Of a stretch of DNA of 64,000 bases, positions 13,601 to 27,692 are shown piece by piece. The translations under genes were made by a program, and so were the position numbers. Source of the DNA: Chamaea fasciata (lineage: Eukaryota; Chordata; Aves; Passeriformes; Sylviidae); contig JARCOQ010000005.1 of assembly GCA_029207755.1 (NCBI GenBank), positions 48,635,563-48,699,562 of the forward strand, read 5' to 3'. A model generated the notes under the pieces. It did not search any database, had not been told where the DNA came from, and worked only from the letters and a program-made list of their open reading frames with translations. Within the stretch, counting starts at the first letter, position 1. Each line of letters starts with the position of its first letter.

Positions 13601-15548
13601 ATAAATAATGACATGACCAGTGTGAGAAACAACGCTCCCTTTTTTAAAATTTTGAAGATTTATTAAACCTTAACAAAATACAACGAAGGACTGAATAAGG
13701 AGAAAGAGCAGCGTCGGGAGTCTCCGTGACCAGCAGCCACGTGCTCGTTTACAAAATGCATGTTTCTGCTGCTTAGAGCCTTCTCCCCTCCCAAAGTCTT
13801 GCCAGTCAACCCCTTCTTTGCTGTCCATTGGTGGAAATCACTTTCTTACGTCTGTATTAGAGGCCAGCTGTTGCCACAGTAACAAGCTGGCCCTCCCCAA
13901 ATGCCCTGACTACCAAGGCCATCCCGTGCCAACAATATAAGGCGGAGGGGAAAGAGGAGTCTGGGAGGACATATCACAATAACACAACTATACATCTACA
14001 AAACTTCTTCTAACATACACATAAATATTTATCCCTTAATTGTGAGAGCCAACCATCTCACTGCTCATCTATAACAACTAGGTTTGGCAATGGTACAGAA
14101 TTACCCATAGTAGTACAAATAAAAGCTTCCGTAATGATGAAAGATGTGAAACACTATATGAGACTGGGTAATAAAATGCAAATTACATTTAGCAAAATTA
14201 TCGGAAAAGTTGAAGAGGATCTTAAGAATTGATGAGGAAAGAGAAAACAAAACTAATTACTGTGTTATTGTATACAGATGTGATTCTTTTCCTCGAATAC
14301 TGTCTGTAGTTCTGTTCTTACATTTCTTTAAAAAAAAGGTAGATAAAGAAAGGATACAATAAATACAGCAAAGATGATCAAAGAAATGAGATAGATTCTT
14401 GAAGTAGGAGAAAAGGAGAGATTAAATAAAGTAGAATACATGGGCGGAAAAATTGTGATTGAGTTTGATTGTGTACATCATAAATGACGAGGAAAAGAGG
14501 AATAGAAAAGAATTATCTACTCTACAATATAAAAATCAAAGAGCATTGCCATAAATTATCACTCAAGACAATTAGAATAAACAGCATTCATTTCTTTTTC
14601 ACATAACACAACTTATTTGATAGAGAAACTTGCAAGAACCAGAATGTATAAAAAAAGTTGTAGATGAAAAGTCCATTGGCTGTTTAACACAAAATTTTCT
14701 GTGGTGATTAAGTCCTCAGTGCAGATTGTTGGAAGCTGGGATAAACTTCAGCAGAAGTGCCATTACATACCACAGTATGTATTATATGTGAAACCAGTAT
14801 ATCTTCTTTCTATAGCTGTATATTCTTACCCAGAAAACTCTGAACTAGACAAACCTTGGATCCAATACAACAGTTTTTATGTTCTTAGGTAACTTAGCAT
14901 ATTAGCCACTATGCTGAGTACTTGTGGTCATTTGTTTTGCTGGATTTAGAGTGGAGAACAGAGTTCTTGCTGTTTGTATACTTGGGCTTTTCCTAAGTAT
15001 CTGGCCATGCTGTTCAATCATGTACATCATGCTTCAATACTTCCCATCTAGCTAGTCCTTGCAAGGACCTTTAAGGTCTTTATCAATTTGCTTAGCTGCT
15101 TTGCAGATTTATAATAAGAAGTATGTTCTGTTTCCTAGAGTGAGGAAATCCTTTGCTGTGTCTTTGCTTGCAACTGGGCCCATGTCCCAGTTTTGCCTGG
15201 GATAGAGTTAAATTTCTTCTAAGAGAACGATACAGTGCTGCATTTTGATTGTAGTATGAGAATAATGTTGATAACACAGTGATGTTTTAGTTTTTGCAAA
15301 GTCAAGGACTTTCCAATTTCCCATGCTCTGCCAGTGAGGAGCTGCACGAGAAGTTGGGAGGGGGTGTGGCCAGGACACTTGATCTGAACGAGCCGAAGGG
15401 TTATTTCATACCATAGAACGCCATGCCCAGTACATGAACTGGGGGGAGTTGGCTGGGAGGGGCTTACTGTGGTTTGGGGTGGGGCTGGGCATGGGTCAGT
15501 TGGTGGTGAGCAATTGTATTCTGGATCCTTTGTTTCTCCTGGGTTTTA

Positions 15549-15582
<34 letters not shown>

Positions 15583-18500
15583 CTTTTCATTACTATTAAT
15601 ACTGTTATTATTACTAATAACATTTTATTTCAATTTTCAAACCATTCTTATCTCAACCCACAAGTTGTACTTTTTTTTTAGGGGGGAGGAGGGTGAAGTG
15701 AACAAGCAGCTGAGTGGTACTTAGTTGCCAGCTGGACTTAAACCACAACAGTCTACAAGGCTTCTTATTTTAATGGGGGTTATCAAAAAATAATGGATTA
15801 AAATGAAAATGTGGAAAATTTTTCCTCACTTGCTTTTGTTAACTATGGAAGTTCCATTAACTGCATTAAGAAAAGCAGCAACAGCAGTTTAGGAGGAACA
15901 CAGTGTTATTTATTCGTAAAGTCATTTGTAGTCATCAATTAAGCCCCTTGCTTTTTTTAATTAGATCTCTGCTTTGGAGGTTCAAGGAACATGGATTAAA
16001 CTGAGTTAATGTGCAAGCCATTTCCATTAAATGTACACATTTTATCTCGTGTTGGATGTTGCGCACTTTAATGGGGACAGACAAAACAAAAACCGAAAGA
16101 CATCCAGGAAGCACTTAGAGTGCAGGAGTCAATATTCATTCTCCAGCAGCAGAAATAATACCCAAACAGCAGCATGGGGGTTTTTTCAAACTTGATAAAA
16201 ATTCTTAATCCTAATGACATGAAATGGAACAGACATTACGAAGGAAGAGATAAGTCGATTTTTATAGTTAGTTCTCATTCTTTTCTACTAGGGTCTCAAC
16301 TGGGTGGGATATTAAATAGATCAGATTTCTTTTAAGGAGGAAATGGGGCTAGAGGAACATCAGTGAAAACAAATTATCATTCCCACTAAATGCAGTGTTT
16401 CTGGTGCTTAGCGTAAGTCTTACAAACTACCCAAAACCACTGCAAGCATAATGAGAAAGCGACCCCATTTGTTTTCAGTGGTCCTCTTCTAGGACCAACT
16501 CAGGCATATTTGATGTTGGGTGAGAGGAATGAAACATTTCTTCTGAACTTCATGCAGCCTTTTCTTTGAGGTTTTCTTAGGTCACCATAAGTAATTTTTC
16601 TCAAATGACAAATTTTTCCTCTTTCTGCATGAGCCACATGGGGTGAATAAGAAAATTCTAGTTTTTTGGTCACTAGGTAGTATTAATAGCTGAGTTGGGT
16701 GAGATAGACAGATGTTGTACTTGTTTGGTTTTTTAATGGAATCTTTCAGTAAAATATATGGGGGATGGTGTGCTGGGACAATAAAACTTTCTGCCAAGAT
16801 GGGTACATAAGAATAAATACTAAAATTTAGAAACACTCAAATAATTTACGGGAATATTGTGTTTCTAATATTTTGTTACTGTGATTCATTTTTACTAAAA
16901 ATGCTTCCTCAGTTTTAAGTCTTCTTTGCATGTTTTGCATTTTTTAAACTTTGTTCAAAATAAATTGTGATTTTGTGAACTTCAGAAATCGAATTTCAGA
17001 GAAAAGGGGCATTTTTGAGTTATCTATAGTCTCATTAATCAGTGTTTCTTGGCTCTTTTTTATAAAACTCTTTCTGTTATGGTCTGGTAAGGGTATATAT
17101 ATGTCATGAAAACTATGCCTGCCTGTAAAAAAGGACAGATAAATATACAGGCCAGTTCTCAACTGAACACTTCGTAAATAACCAAATAATCTTCTGAAGT
17201 TGGAGAACTGAATGGTATGGTTCAGACATGGATAAGGATTGATTGTCTCTGTATGGAAATGACAGGACATCCAAGCTCAGTATCTCCTAGTGCTAAAAGA
17301 TAAAAAATGAGAATATTTTACTTTCCTTTGAAATGTATTTTGACATCTTCTATAGTGCTTTCTGGGGATAATTACTACCTACCATATTTAAAGGAGAATA
17401 TACAGTTTTCTGGTTGAATGCTCAATTTTGTATGGTGCTATGGAGTCAAAATATTGGTCTTTTGTTTCATGAAATTTCTTTATACAGAAAAGTTATTTTA
17501 ATTTTTTGATGCAGTTGAATTGATGGTAACCAACAGTCAGGAGCAGATTACCTCAGGGATAGTGGTATCCTTAGGGTCTTTTCTCTTGTCACCTTTTCAA
17601 ACTGCACAGGGCAGCTTCCTCTCTAAAGATCATTTGATGTTGTGGAATAGTAGTGATTTGACATCACCTCTATTTTAGCCTTCCCAGATGCTGCCTGGGT
17701 TCATCCATGTCTGCTAGCTGAGTCTAACAAAAATTAGTCCTAGTAAGGTTACTTCAGAATCTTTAAAAAAGCTTTGAGATAGTTTTCAGTAACACAGCTT
17801 ACAGTGTTAGAGTAGATGATAGCATAATACAGTTGCAACAAAGTTTATGATGACATAGATAGCATCGAAGTTTAGTGATGCTCATTTTGAACTGATATGT
17901 CTAACTTATGTATGGCTTTACCTCTTGTGAGCAATGTAGTAATCCCAAATGCATGGACTTTAATTTTCATACTGTCTGATATCACTGAGTATTTTACCTG
18001 TTCCTGTTTTAATTCTTTTTTATAATAATATTTTCAGTATATCAAATTTTCTCTCTTACTCAAACTAAAATTAAAATATGTAGAGTTTCTTTGTCCAGGA
18101 TATCCAAAAAGCATAATTTTAAAGAAAGAAAGCTAATGGTGTAAGAAGAGAAAACTCAGGCTTTCTATAAAGTGTTATTTACTAAGAGTAAGAATAATTC
18201 ATGGTGAAATTATACTATGCAAATTGTGTCATGGAAAAGGCTTGTTAGATAAAATTGTTATTTGTCTCTGTAGAGTCTGCTGTTGAACAAAGTCTTGCAA
18301 AAGTTATTGGATGCTGTAGAGAGAGTTGACAAGATGAACTAATTTTTTTTCCTAACCTCAAGTATGGTCCTTTGCCTGAAAAGGCAAGCTAGGCTGTTTT
18401 AAGAAACTAGCTGCTTTCATAGGGGCCAGCAATCTTGGCAGTGATTTCCATTACCATGTGTTTTTAAATTCTACAAATTTGCCTTTCTCTTTTGAATTTT

Positions 18501-20580
18501 AGATACGATTCCCGGGAGACAGTGCATGTCCTCCTGCTTCTTTCTTCTTAGACAATTTCCTAATGTCCTAATTTACCTCAACTCAATCAAGGTTAGTACT
18601 ATTATTTAGCACTGGTAGTACTGTAATGTATGGAATGTATGGAATCACTGCTTTTAGACTGTACTATGTGAGACACAATGGAAACATAAAAATATACAGA
18701 AACAAAACAGTAAAAATAAAACACAGGAGTGATAGTGGAACATCAGTGGTCAGTACAGTAAATGGATTAAAATGTAAAGAAGCAATTTAGAAAATAGTAC
18801 CATGGTGCATGGTGGGCATGATGGACTCATCACATTTGTAATATAACCATTATCAGGCTTTCTGGTGGCATCACAGAAGATAAGAAATAAAAGGAAAACA
18901 ATGGGGGGAAAAAGGTGTATATTTATGGGGTGGGCAGCATGGAGGAAAAAACCCCAAATGTTTTCTTAAGACTTATCAAGTAAGTGATGGAGATTATTGT
19001 CAGTGGTTAATAATTGGGACAACATTTTAGTAAATGAGAGTGTGTAACGAAGATAGGACATGAAGGACTCTGAAAGGAATAACATTTACATTTTACAGGG
19101 AAAACAGTCACTGAAGGACTAAAATAGGGCAGTATTACCAAATCAATAAGTTGGGAATGTTATTTTTGAGGAAGTTATCTGAGTACCCTCCAGGCAATGT
19201 GGCATTTTTCAAAATAAGAGAAGCTTGAAGTCAACATCATGCAGCATTATCAGTCCAGTGGATAGAATGGGTATAACTTACAGACACGCAGTTGAAGTCA
19301 GATGTGAGGAAAGAGGGAGGCTGGAGTGTGATTATGGAATAAATGATTGCAGTCTTATTCCAGTGGTTTGAAAGTAGAGTTGAAACAACTCTGTGTTTGG
19401 TAGGAAGAGGAATGAGAATCTTAAAAGAAATTATTAAAAGAATTGGGAGATACACAAAATGAGCATAACTACAATGTTATAGGGACTATGAGATGTAAAG
19501 AAAAACATGTGGTTGTAATGGGATCCAAAAGCAGCTGCTGAGTGAAAAATGGTGAAGGTGTAGTGTTTTTAAAATTTGTCTGGAAGGAGACCTTTGAAGA
19601 ATTCCCAGTGCCTTTGGCCACTGGAATGGCTCCAGTGTATGGAATGAAGAGATAAACCATCACCACTCCAAACTGGAGTGAGTGTGTAATTGAAGAAAAG
19701 GAAATTAACAGTAAGAATTGCTTTGCCTTACTTGTGCCATTTGAAGTTAGATTTCTAGTAGAACTGGTCATCTGGTCTCAGTTTATTGCCAATGGGTATA
19801 GATGGTAATTTCCGGAAAAATAATTCTGTGTATTTCTTACATTTATAGTGTGATTAATTACTCCACAGATATGCTTAGCTCTTTCCTTGGAAAGGTTCTT
19901 AAACGACTAGTTCTAACCCTAAAAGGTCAACATTAAATGTGATTAAAAACCACCTCCAAGGTATATGGAACAAAAATTTACTGCCTACTACAACTTTTCT
20001 TGCTTGTTCCTTTTGGAGTAATTGATCATTCTCATGATTTTTCAGCTGAGATTAGCCATGCTTAGATTTAGTTCCCTTAATATATAGTCATATCCCTTCT
20101 CTATAGGCCACAGAGATGCAAATATATTTCTTTCTGTACCATGTTACAGGCAAGGTGTACATGGATTTACCTTTGTGTTTCATTCACAGGAATAAAATTC
20201 AGTAGAATCTTCACAGCTCTTAAAATGGGGCTGCCCTCTCTGAAGATAAATTGCTTGATATTCTCTCCAGAAACACCGCTTTCATCCCTGATCAATTAAA
20301 ACTGCTTTAGGCATAAGAAAGTCTCAGAGGACACCTTACTATAAATGTGTTGCCAGCTGCCTTGAGGGTGACATTATAACACTGTCAGGGATTAACTGAG
20401 TAAAAAACCTGATTCAGGCTCTGCTGAGTTGTGGTCACAATGGAAATTCTTCATTTTTAAGCGGGGTATCTGAACATCTCATTGAAATGGACATCACTCA
20501 GAGGACAGTTGGTTTTATGAAAACATTGCAGACCTCTAAAAAGACCATGAAAGAGTAAAGTCCAATACAAATAATGTGGA

Positions 20581-20636
<56 letters not shown>

Positions 20637-23600
20637 AAACAAACAAACTAGCTGCTGTGACTGTGTTGTATTATCAGCAGCACTTGTTCATTTCTTTTGG
20701 TTTTGCAGTAGGTCTGGTCTCTAACACTTATATAGCCAGGACAGAACGACACATTTTTTGAGTTTGGTTGTTGACAAAGGTTCTTCTCCATTTTAATTAA
20801 AAATTACTATGGGGTCTACTTGAACAGAAGAAGGCATTGATGCAGTAAAACTAGCATCTGGCTCACCAGCTTTGCTTAACCTGGAACTTGCGCTGATTCA
20901 CATGAAACTGCTGTTGAGAAAGAATGCAGTAAAGTGTCGTAATACTCATATGGTGAAACCCTTTAGTTCACTGTAAGGGCAGTGAAACATTTTCACAAAC
21001 TGAGCTTAAGGTTCGCCCCCATTGGTTCATCCTCATGCTGTCACACAGCTTGCTGTATTTGCTGGCTTGTGCACGCTACCATAGACTGTTTGGGTGAAAC
21101 CTGGACATTTGGCAAATAGTGGCAATCCCTCGCCTTTTCTTTCAAGGCGCTAGCTTGATGTATGTGGGAGGACTAAATCAGTACCTCTTGTAGACCGCCT
21201 GTGACAGTGAAAGGAAGAGGCTCCTCAGTGTCCCTACATCATGAAAGAAGATGCTACTGGGAAAGGGATTTGTGCCTTTCTTCGTTTACCTTTTGTACAG
21301 TCCCAACTATGCTTTTTAGTTCCTCCTCACTCTAAAGAGAGAAAAACCCAAAAGTTTGATCTTCCTACACAAGTTCCATTTCCTTTATAAATGTTGTATA
21401 AGGAAAAAGATTTCTTCTTCCCTACACCTTGCTATTATGCACACAGGGAGATGTTCTTGCAGGAACTGTACTGGATAAACCACCTCTTTTCCCATGCTCT
21501 CTCATAAGCACTGCATTGCTTCTGGGCAGGAATCCTCAATCCCATTCATGCTTGCATCTAGTATTGTGTTGTATCTTACCTCTGCCAGCTCTACTGGTCC
21601 AGCAGTGTGGGACAGTGCTGAATGTAGAACACAGCTGACTTTTGGTCATCTGAGTTATATTTCAGTCTGACTGTGATCGGGTCAACCCCAAATATCAGCC
21701 TAACTTCTACCTTGAGTTACATTTCCTGCTTTGACCCATGTAGCTTTTCAGAAAAGATACAGCTAGTTCAATCTGATGTGTCCTAAACCATCTTATCTAG
21801 TCCTATGGGAGAGAAAAACTCAGTGTTGCACTTCTGCTAGGGAGAAGGGTACCTGTAAGCAAGGCTTGCTTAAAGAAGTCCTGTCACCTGGTGTGCTGCC
21901 TGCTACAGCCCAGGACTGTAGCTCCACCTCCATTATGAGATCCATGTTGTCAGATTAGCATCCATCACATAACCAGATGCACAGGATCTCTTGATAAACC
22001 TTGACAAGTCTTGGAAAAACAAACTGTTCATCGCCTTTAAGACTCAAGGAAGTCAACTGCCTATTTACCCACCCTAGTGGTGAAATAGGTGCTTGGGAGG
22101 TGAAAGAGACTGTGGCAGCACAGCATGTCTTCACATGCTCCGAGTGAAAATTACACCCACAAAAGCTGCCACTGCAATTTTGAGCTTGGAACATTTTTCA
22201 GATCTCTCATAGTTAATATTGTGAAATGTTTCAGCACTGTTTGTAGTCACAAATGTAGGATGGAAAAGCTAGTCCATAATTTTTCTGCCCACTGTTTATA
22301 AATGCCATATGTTCCAAATGTGGGATTTTCTTTTTCCTTCTCATTGTCTTCTTTATATTGTCTGACTTAGATTGGGGCAGGGAGGGGATATATTTTTAAT
22401 GTTATTTTATCTTGGGAAGAGGTTTTTTGGTTGTATTTATTTGGGGTTTGTCCATATTTTTCAGAGTTACTTCTATAACAGTGACACTTTTAACTTCAAC
22501 TATGCCCAAGCCAAAGCTGCAATGGGCAATTTTAGTGAAGCTGAAGAGGTATGTATTTATTCTCTTTGGAAAACAGCAATGGAAACATGTCCCCCATATT
22601 CTCCTCTTTCCTTCCTTTTCTTCACCCAGATCTTCATGTTGGTTGAAAATAAGCTGGTTCTGTGGAACATCTTCTTCCCCTTCTTAAAGGAACTGAAACT
22701 CTCAGTGAGCCCTATTCAGAAAAGATTATCTTGCTAATCTTGTAACGTGAGGTATACAGGGAGTCATGCTGCTTGTGGTTCATCACAAGAGTGCTTGCAG
22801 TACCTCTAATTGATCCATGAATGGCCTCTTAATCAGATTTTCTATGCTTTGTCTGGGATCCCAGGCACTCATTTTGTTCAGACTGAGTAGGGCATGCTAA
22901 GTCAAAGACACTGAATAGTTAAGGGCTTCTAGGTGTCCCTAGAAATTTGTGTTTAAAAAAAAAAATCTTCCTCTGGGATCTGTGGGAGGAAAAGAGGAAG
23001 TGCTCACTATCTTATTCAGCAGCATTCAGATGCAGCTGGAAGAGATTAACTTCTACACCCAGTACTTTTTATGTCTGTGTGCAGCAGAAACTTAATTACA
23101 GCTAAAATATGCAAAAGCAAATAGCTATTATGAAGGTGGAAGCAACATTTTCCACAAGACCAGAAAAGAAGACAAGCCACAAAAAAATCCCACACCACAT
23201 AGCTCAAAGTGAATCATATAGGTTTGGTTGGTTTGGGGTTTATGTTTTGCTTGTTTTTTTTTTTTTTTTTAACCAGTCTTTCTAACTTTTTAACTGTCCA
23301 TGTTTGTTAATAACAGAACCCCTGGCTTTACAACTTTTCTCTCCCCCCTATCCCAACCTCCCATCCAGCACCCTCACCCTTAATTTCTGTGACTCAAAAT
23401 TGCATCTCTCTTTAAGAAAAATATCCAAGACTGTAAGGAAAATGGATATATATTTCAATTCAACCAGCTTTCAATTCACTTAGCCTCATGAAAATCTTTC
23501 AAAGCTATGCTACCAGGCTATGCTGATTCCTGAAACTCCTTAAAAATGATAATGGTATAAGTTTTAGCAGCAACTAGGCAACAAAGAAACAGAAAGTTGT

Positions 23601-26600
23601 AAACTCCTGTTAATCTATATTTTTCCTCTTATGTTTTTAGAAGCTTTTCTGTAGAAACTTGTGTTGTATAGGTGATGCATTTAAATACCAGAATTATGTA
23701 ATTACATTGATTTGTCTAGCCTTGTGTCTGATCTTGGGTCGTGATGACAGGTCCATATAAAGATCAGCCTTCCCTAATGTCTCATAAACTTGTAAAACAT
23801 CTACATATAGTACTTACTAAGTTATTTAAAAGCATACCTCCCTAGACATAATAAAATGAAACATATGATAAAGTGCTACTTACAGTGATAATACTGCTTT
23901 CTTTTTATTTCTTCCCTATTACTCCTTCTCTTCCCCCCCTAAATTAGGGGATCAGCAATGTTTAAGCAATACGAATGTCAGTAATTTGCATAACTAACTG
24001 TTCCAGTACATACATCTATTCTTATAAAGGTATTTTGATTTTTGCTAGTTGCATCCAGTATAGTTAAAAATATACTTGAGAGAGGCATAAATAGCTTTTT
24101 TTTTTCTTTGAGCAAAGCCAGAGTACATTTTAAAATGTATAACTTCCCCCACACATCCCTTTTTATGTAGAATGTAACAAACCAGTATTTGTACAGTAAG
24201 GTACAAAAGATGAATGCTTTGCCTGAGAACCTTGCTGAAACTGAAATGGTTAGAAAGGGCTTATTGCAGACCTGGAATGGTCTCTGACATGTATGGAAGG
24301 ACAGTCTCATCTATATATGAAACTTCTAGTATTTCAAGAAGTTGTTAATATAATTGCTTGCATTGCTTTCTAAGCAAACACATTACAAACATCTTTTCCC
24401 ACAGGTCCAGTGTTCCTTTGTGTTGTTTGTGTTGCATGGCCGCCCACTGGAGCTTGTTCAGGGCAGGCCACACTCTCTGCACAGCTTGGTGTTCTGAAGC
24501 TGCACAAGTCCCTTGACAAACAGGGCACAGTGTGAATGCTCCACCTACTCCACACAGAGGATGCCCCCTACACTGCAATTGCATACCCAAGCTCTTCACA
24601 TGAGCAGTTGTTTGTGTGACTTAAACCTTATCTGTGTGTTGAAATGAGAAAGGTTTGCCTTCTGTTTGTTTAAAAGTACATGCATATATTATCTTTTATT
24701 TTCCTTCTTCCTGCAGGTGTTCCTTTTGATCCAGAGTGAGAAGATAAAAAGTGATTTTGTTTACCTTAGCTGGCTGGCTCGCTGCTGTGAGTCACTTTAC
24801 TCTCAACATTGCAGAATACAGATCTTCCTCTATTGCGTCAGTCTTGGCAATCCACTTCCCTAATTGAATTTAATGTTGTAGGTGGATTCAGGACTATGAA
24901 AGTGAAAAGCTGATTGCAATAGTTATAGCGTGGGTGGTTATTACACCTTTCATGCATCTGGCTTTTATAAGCAATTACTGCTTCAGTGCAGTGCTGTTAT
25001 AGTACTGTCAGTGCAGCTTTGTCCTGACCGGTGACCCTTTTTCTTCTCAGTTGTCTACTCAATTGCTTGAGCAAAGACTTTCTCTCTTAAAAGACTGAGT
25101 TACGCTCTAAAATGTTCAGAAAAAAACACAAAATAGAAGCATTCATACTGGCACAGGCTCAAGGGTCTGTCTGCCTTTAGTGTTAGCCAATGTCAGATGT
25201 CTAGGGAAGAGAGGAATAAGGCAAGCATACATGGTATTTTTCTTCCTACCATGTTACTCTACATGTTGTCCAAACTCCTGTGCCTGAGGGATATCCTTTA
25301 TAATCTCCAGCGTGTGTTTTTCTTCCAAAAATTCTTAGAAGAGTTCTTCCCTTGGATTTCTTTGAATCCAGGAAACTTCTGCTGTGTTTAATATTGTATA
25401 GCAAATCTTATTTACTTTTTCTGAACCGGTTTTTAAAACACTGCAGAGTTCACCTCAGTACAGAGACAGCTGCAGTGCCACATACAAAATAGTATAGAAG
25501 TGGTTTTTCCAAGGACTCAAGTTTGAGCCTCTCTAGGCTAATTCATTTTCTTTACTGTGCCTCAATAAAAAGTGTTTTCTTATCAAGCCATTTTCAGCAG
25601 TTATACCTGGAATGTAAATATGTATGCTTTGGGATGTTATGCCATATTGCAGATGTAGTAAACATCTCCTAACATGATCTTTCCAGACAGGCACATCACA
25701 CATAGGGATGCCTATCTGTGACTCTGTTGTAGGATGTGCCAATTTATTTCCTTTTTAATTAAACTGCGGTACCTGATTGTGTTTGAGTGTTTTATATATT
25801 AATCTTTTATTTGGATTTTTATGGGAATGATGAATAAAGTTATCTTGTTGTGTCAAGTACATAAATTACTAACAGATCACATTATAATACATTAATGTCA
25901 GAGTACAGTTAGGGATTGAGTAGTAAACAATTCAATGCTGAAATATTTCCAAGGGGTAAAAAATACCAGAGATGCATCCTTTTGCATGACAGAATGTAAT
26001 CTTTTGTTTAGTATTATAGTACTATTTATACCAAATTCTTCTTGAAGAGAAGGTCAAAAACATTGGATTAGCACAGAACTGCATTGCTCTAGGTAGATTG
26101 TTGCTGGAAATTGAGAACTGACTGTTTACTACTATATATGGTATTTGGAGCTGATGAGAGATAAATCTAATTTGATGTCTTGCTGCCTCCTAAATGAGAA
26201 GAGTCTATAAATTCTGTGATTTGGTGTTACATGTTTACTGTTGGTTACCACGCATTATACCTTCAATATATATATAGATGTAGTGGACACAGATATAACA
26301 AGCTAAACAGTCCCTCTTTTGAAAAAGCACAAGAGTGATTCTTATGTGAATAGCCAGGTACTCTCAGAGCAGCTGTAAAGGCTTGAAAAAGAAAGGAAAA
26401 ATTAATTTAATTTTCTTTTCTTCCAGTGTTTGAATGAGCCTGTAATTATGAATACCAACCATAGATTCAAGAGAATGGCTTCTTATCACCATGAAATAGA
26501 ACCTTTGTGTTTAAATACCCTACCAGAATTTCTACTCATCAAGATGGAAAATTCAGTTTAATTTATTTCTAACTGTGTGTACCAATTAAAGTTGAAGATC

Positions 26601-27661
26601 AATGAAAAATTCTAGTCATATACACAAATTTAAAACCAGCACATGATCTCAGGAATTTAGAAGCATTTTTTCTAGTAATGACAAATTTTGTTATGCTCGG
26701 AGGGGCTTCAACTTCTGCCCTCTCCTTCTGATTTGTTATGAATCATGGGAATTGGATGTTTAGACTGACATGGGCACCAAATATTAAAGACCTCAGTTTG
26801 GTGCCAATTATTTTTTTTTTTTTGTGTGTAAAAACACACAATCCTAAATCTTACCATATAAATGGATTGCCATAGTTCATTGTCCTGCATAAAAAACTTC
26901 TCTGATGCTTTTCATTCTGTTCCTTAATCACATCTGAAATCACAGGAGTTCTTCTTACTGCTTGTCTGTGAAATATAAATTAAGATGTAAATACTATAAT
27001 TATTCCTTTTGACATTGGTATTCTCTGCTGAATTGGCTGTTATCACTAGTAAGGCAGAAGAAAAGGACAAGTTTCCCTTCCCAGCCTCATGCTTATGGCT
27101 GAGGCATGCATTTACATTAAACAAAGAAATACAGGAGCATCTGTTCCACCGGCCACTGAATATTGTGCGTAGCATATTCTTTTCACAATTCCAGCTTTTT
27201 CTTTTTATTTCAGATATAATGAATAAGAAACCACAGCTAGCCTGGAAGCTCTATCTGAAGATGGAAACCTCAGGGGACTCCTTTAACCTATTGCAGCTCA
27301 TTGCAAATGATTGTTACAAAGTGAGTTTTCTCTTTAGAGCTTGATCTATGACATGTTAATTCAGTGATTTTACCAACAGTCATTTTTTAATACTTTTTAT
27401 CATTGTCATCACTAGTGAACTTTCTTTTATAATGGCATGATGTCTAATAAGGTGAATGAGTTGGCAAGGATTAGTCAGTATTTTAACATACAGGCCTTCT
27501 TGGTAGAGAACCCATTGATTAAAATGTTGGTAAATTACTGCATGCTTGAGCAATCAATAATGATAACAGTTGCTGCTCCTACTAGGGATTCATTATGGGT
27601 AGAAATGGTAAAAAACTTTTAAGGAAAAAAATCTAGCATAGATTCAGCAAGGCACCTCATG

Positions 27662-27692
<31 letters not shown>

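Larger units (their letters stand above)
11054..18502 (+). other. IFT56 longest intron in the window (7.4 kb)
   Basis: The intron between exons g and h. It holds a small inverted/direct repeat cluster near 12.9 kb, a minus-strand LTR at about 13.6 kb and an ERVL-type LTR at about 15.2 kb. The rest is AT-rich sequence in which I see no gene. The ORFs present are short and lack family resemblance. Confidence 0.75.

Noticed and set aside
20457..20761. Frames with KERK or FLSF repeats
   Set aside because: Translation of the GAAA microsatellite.
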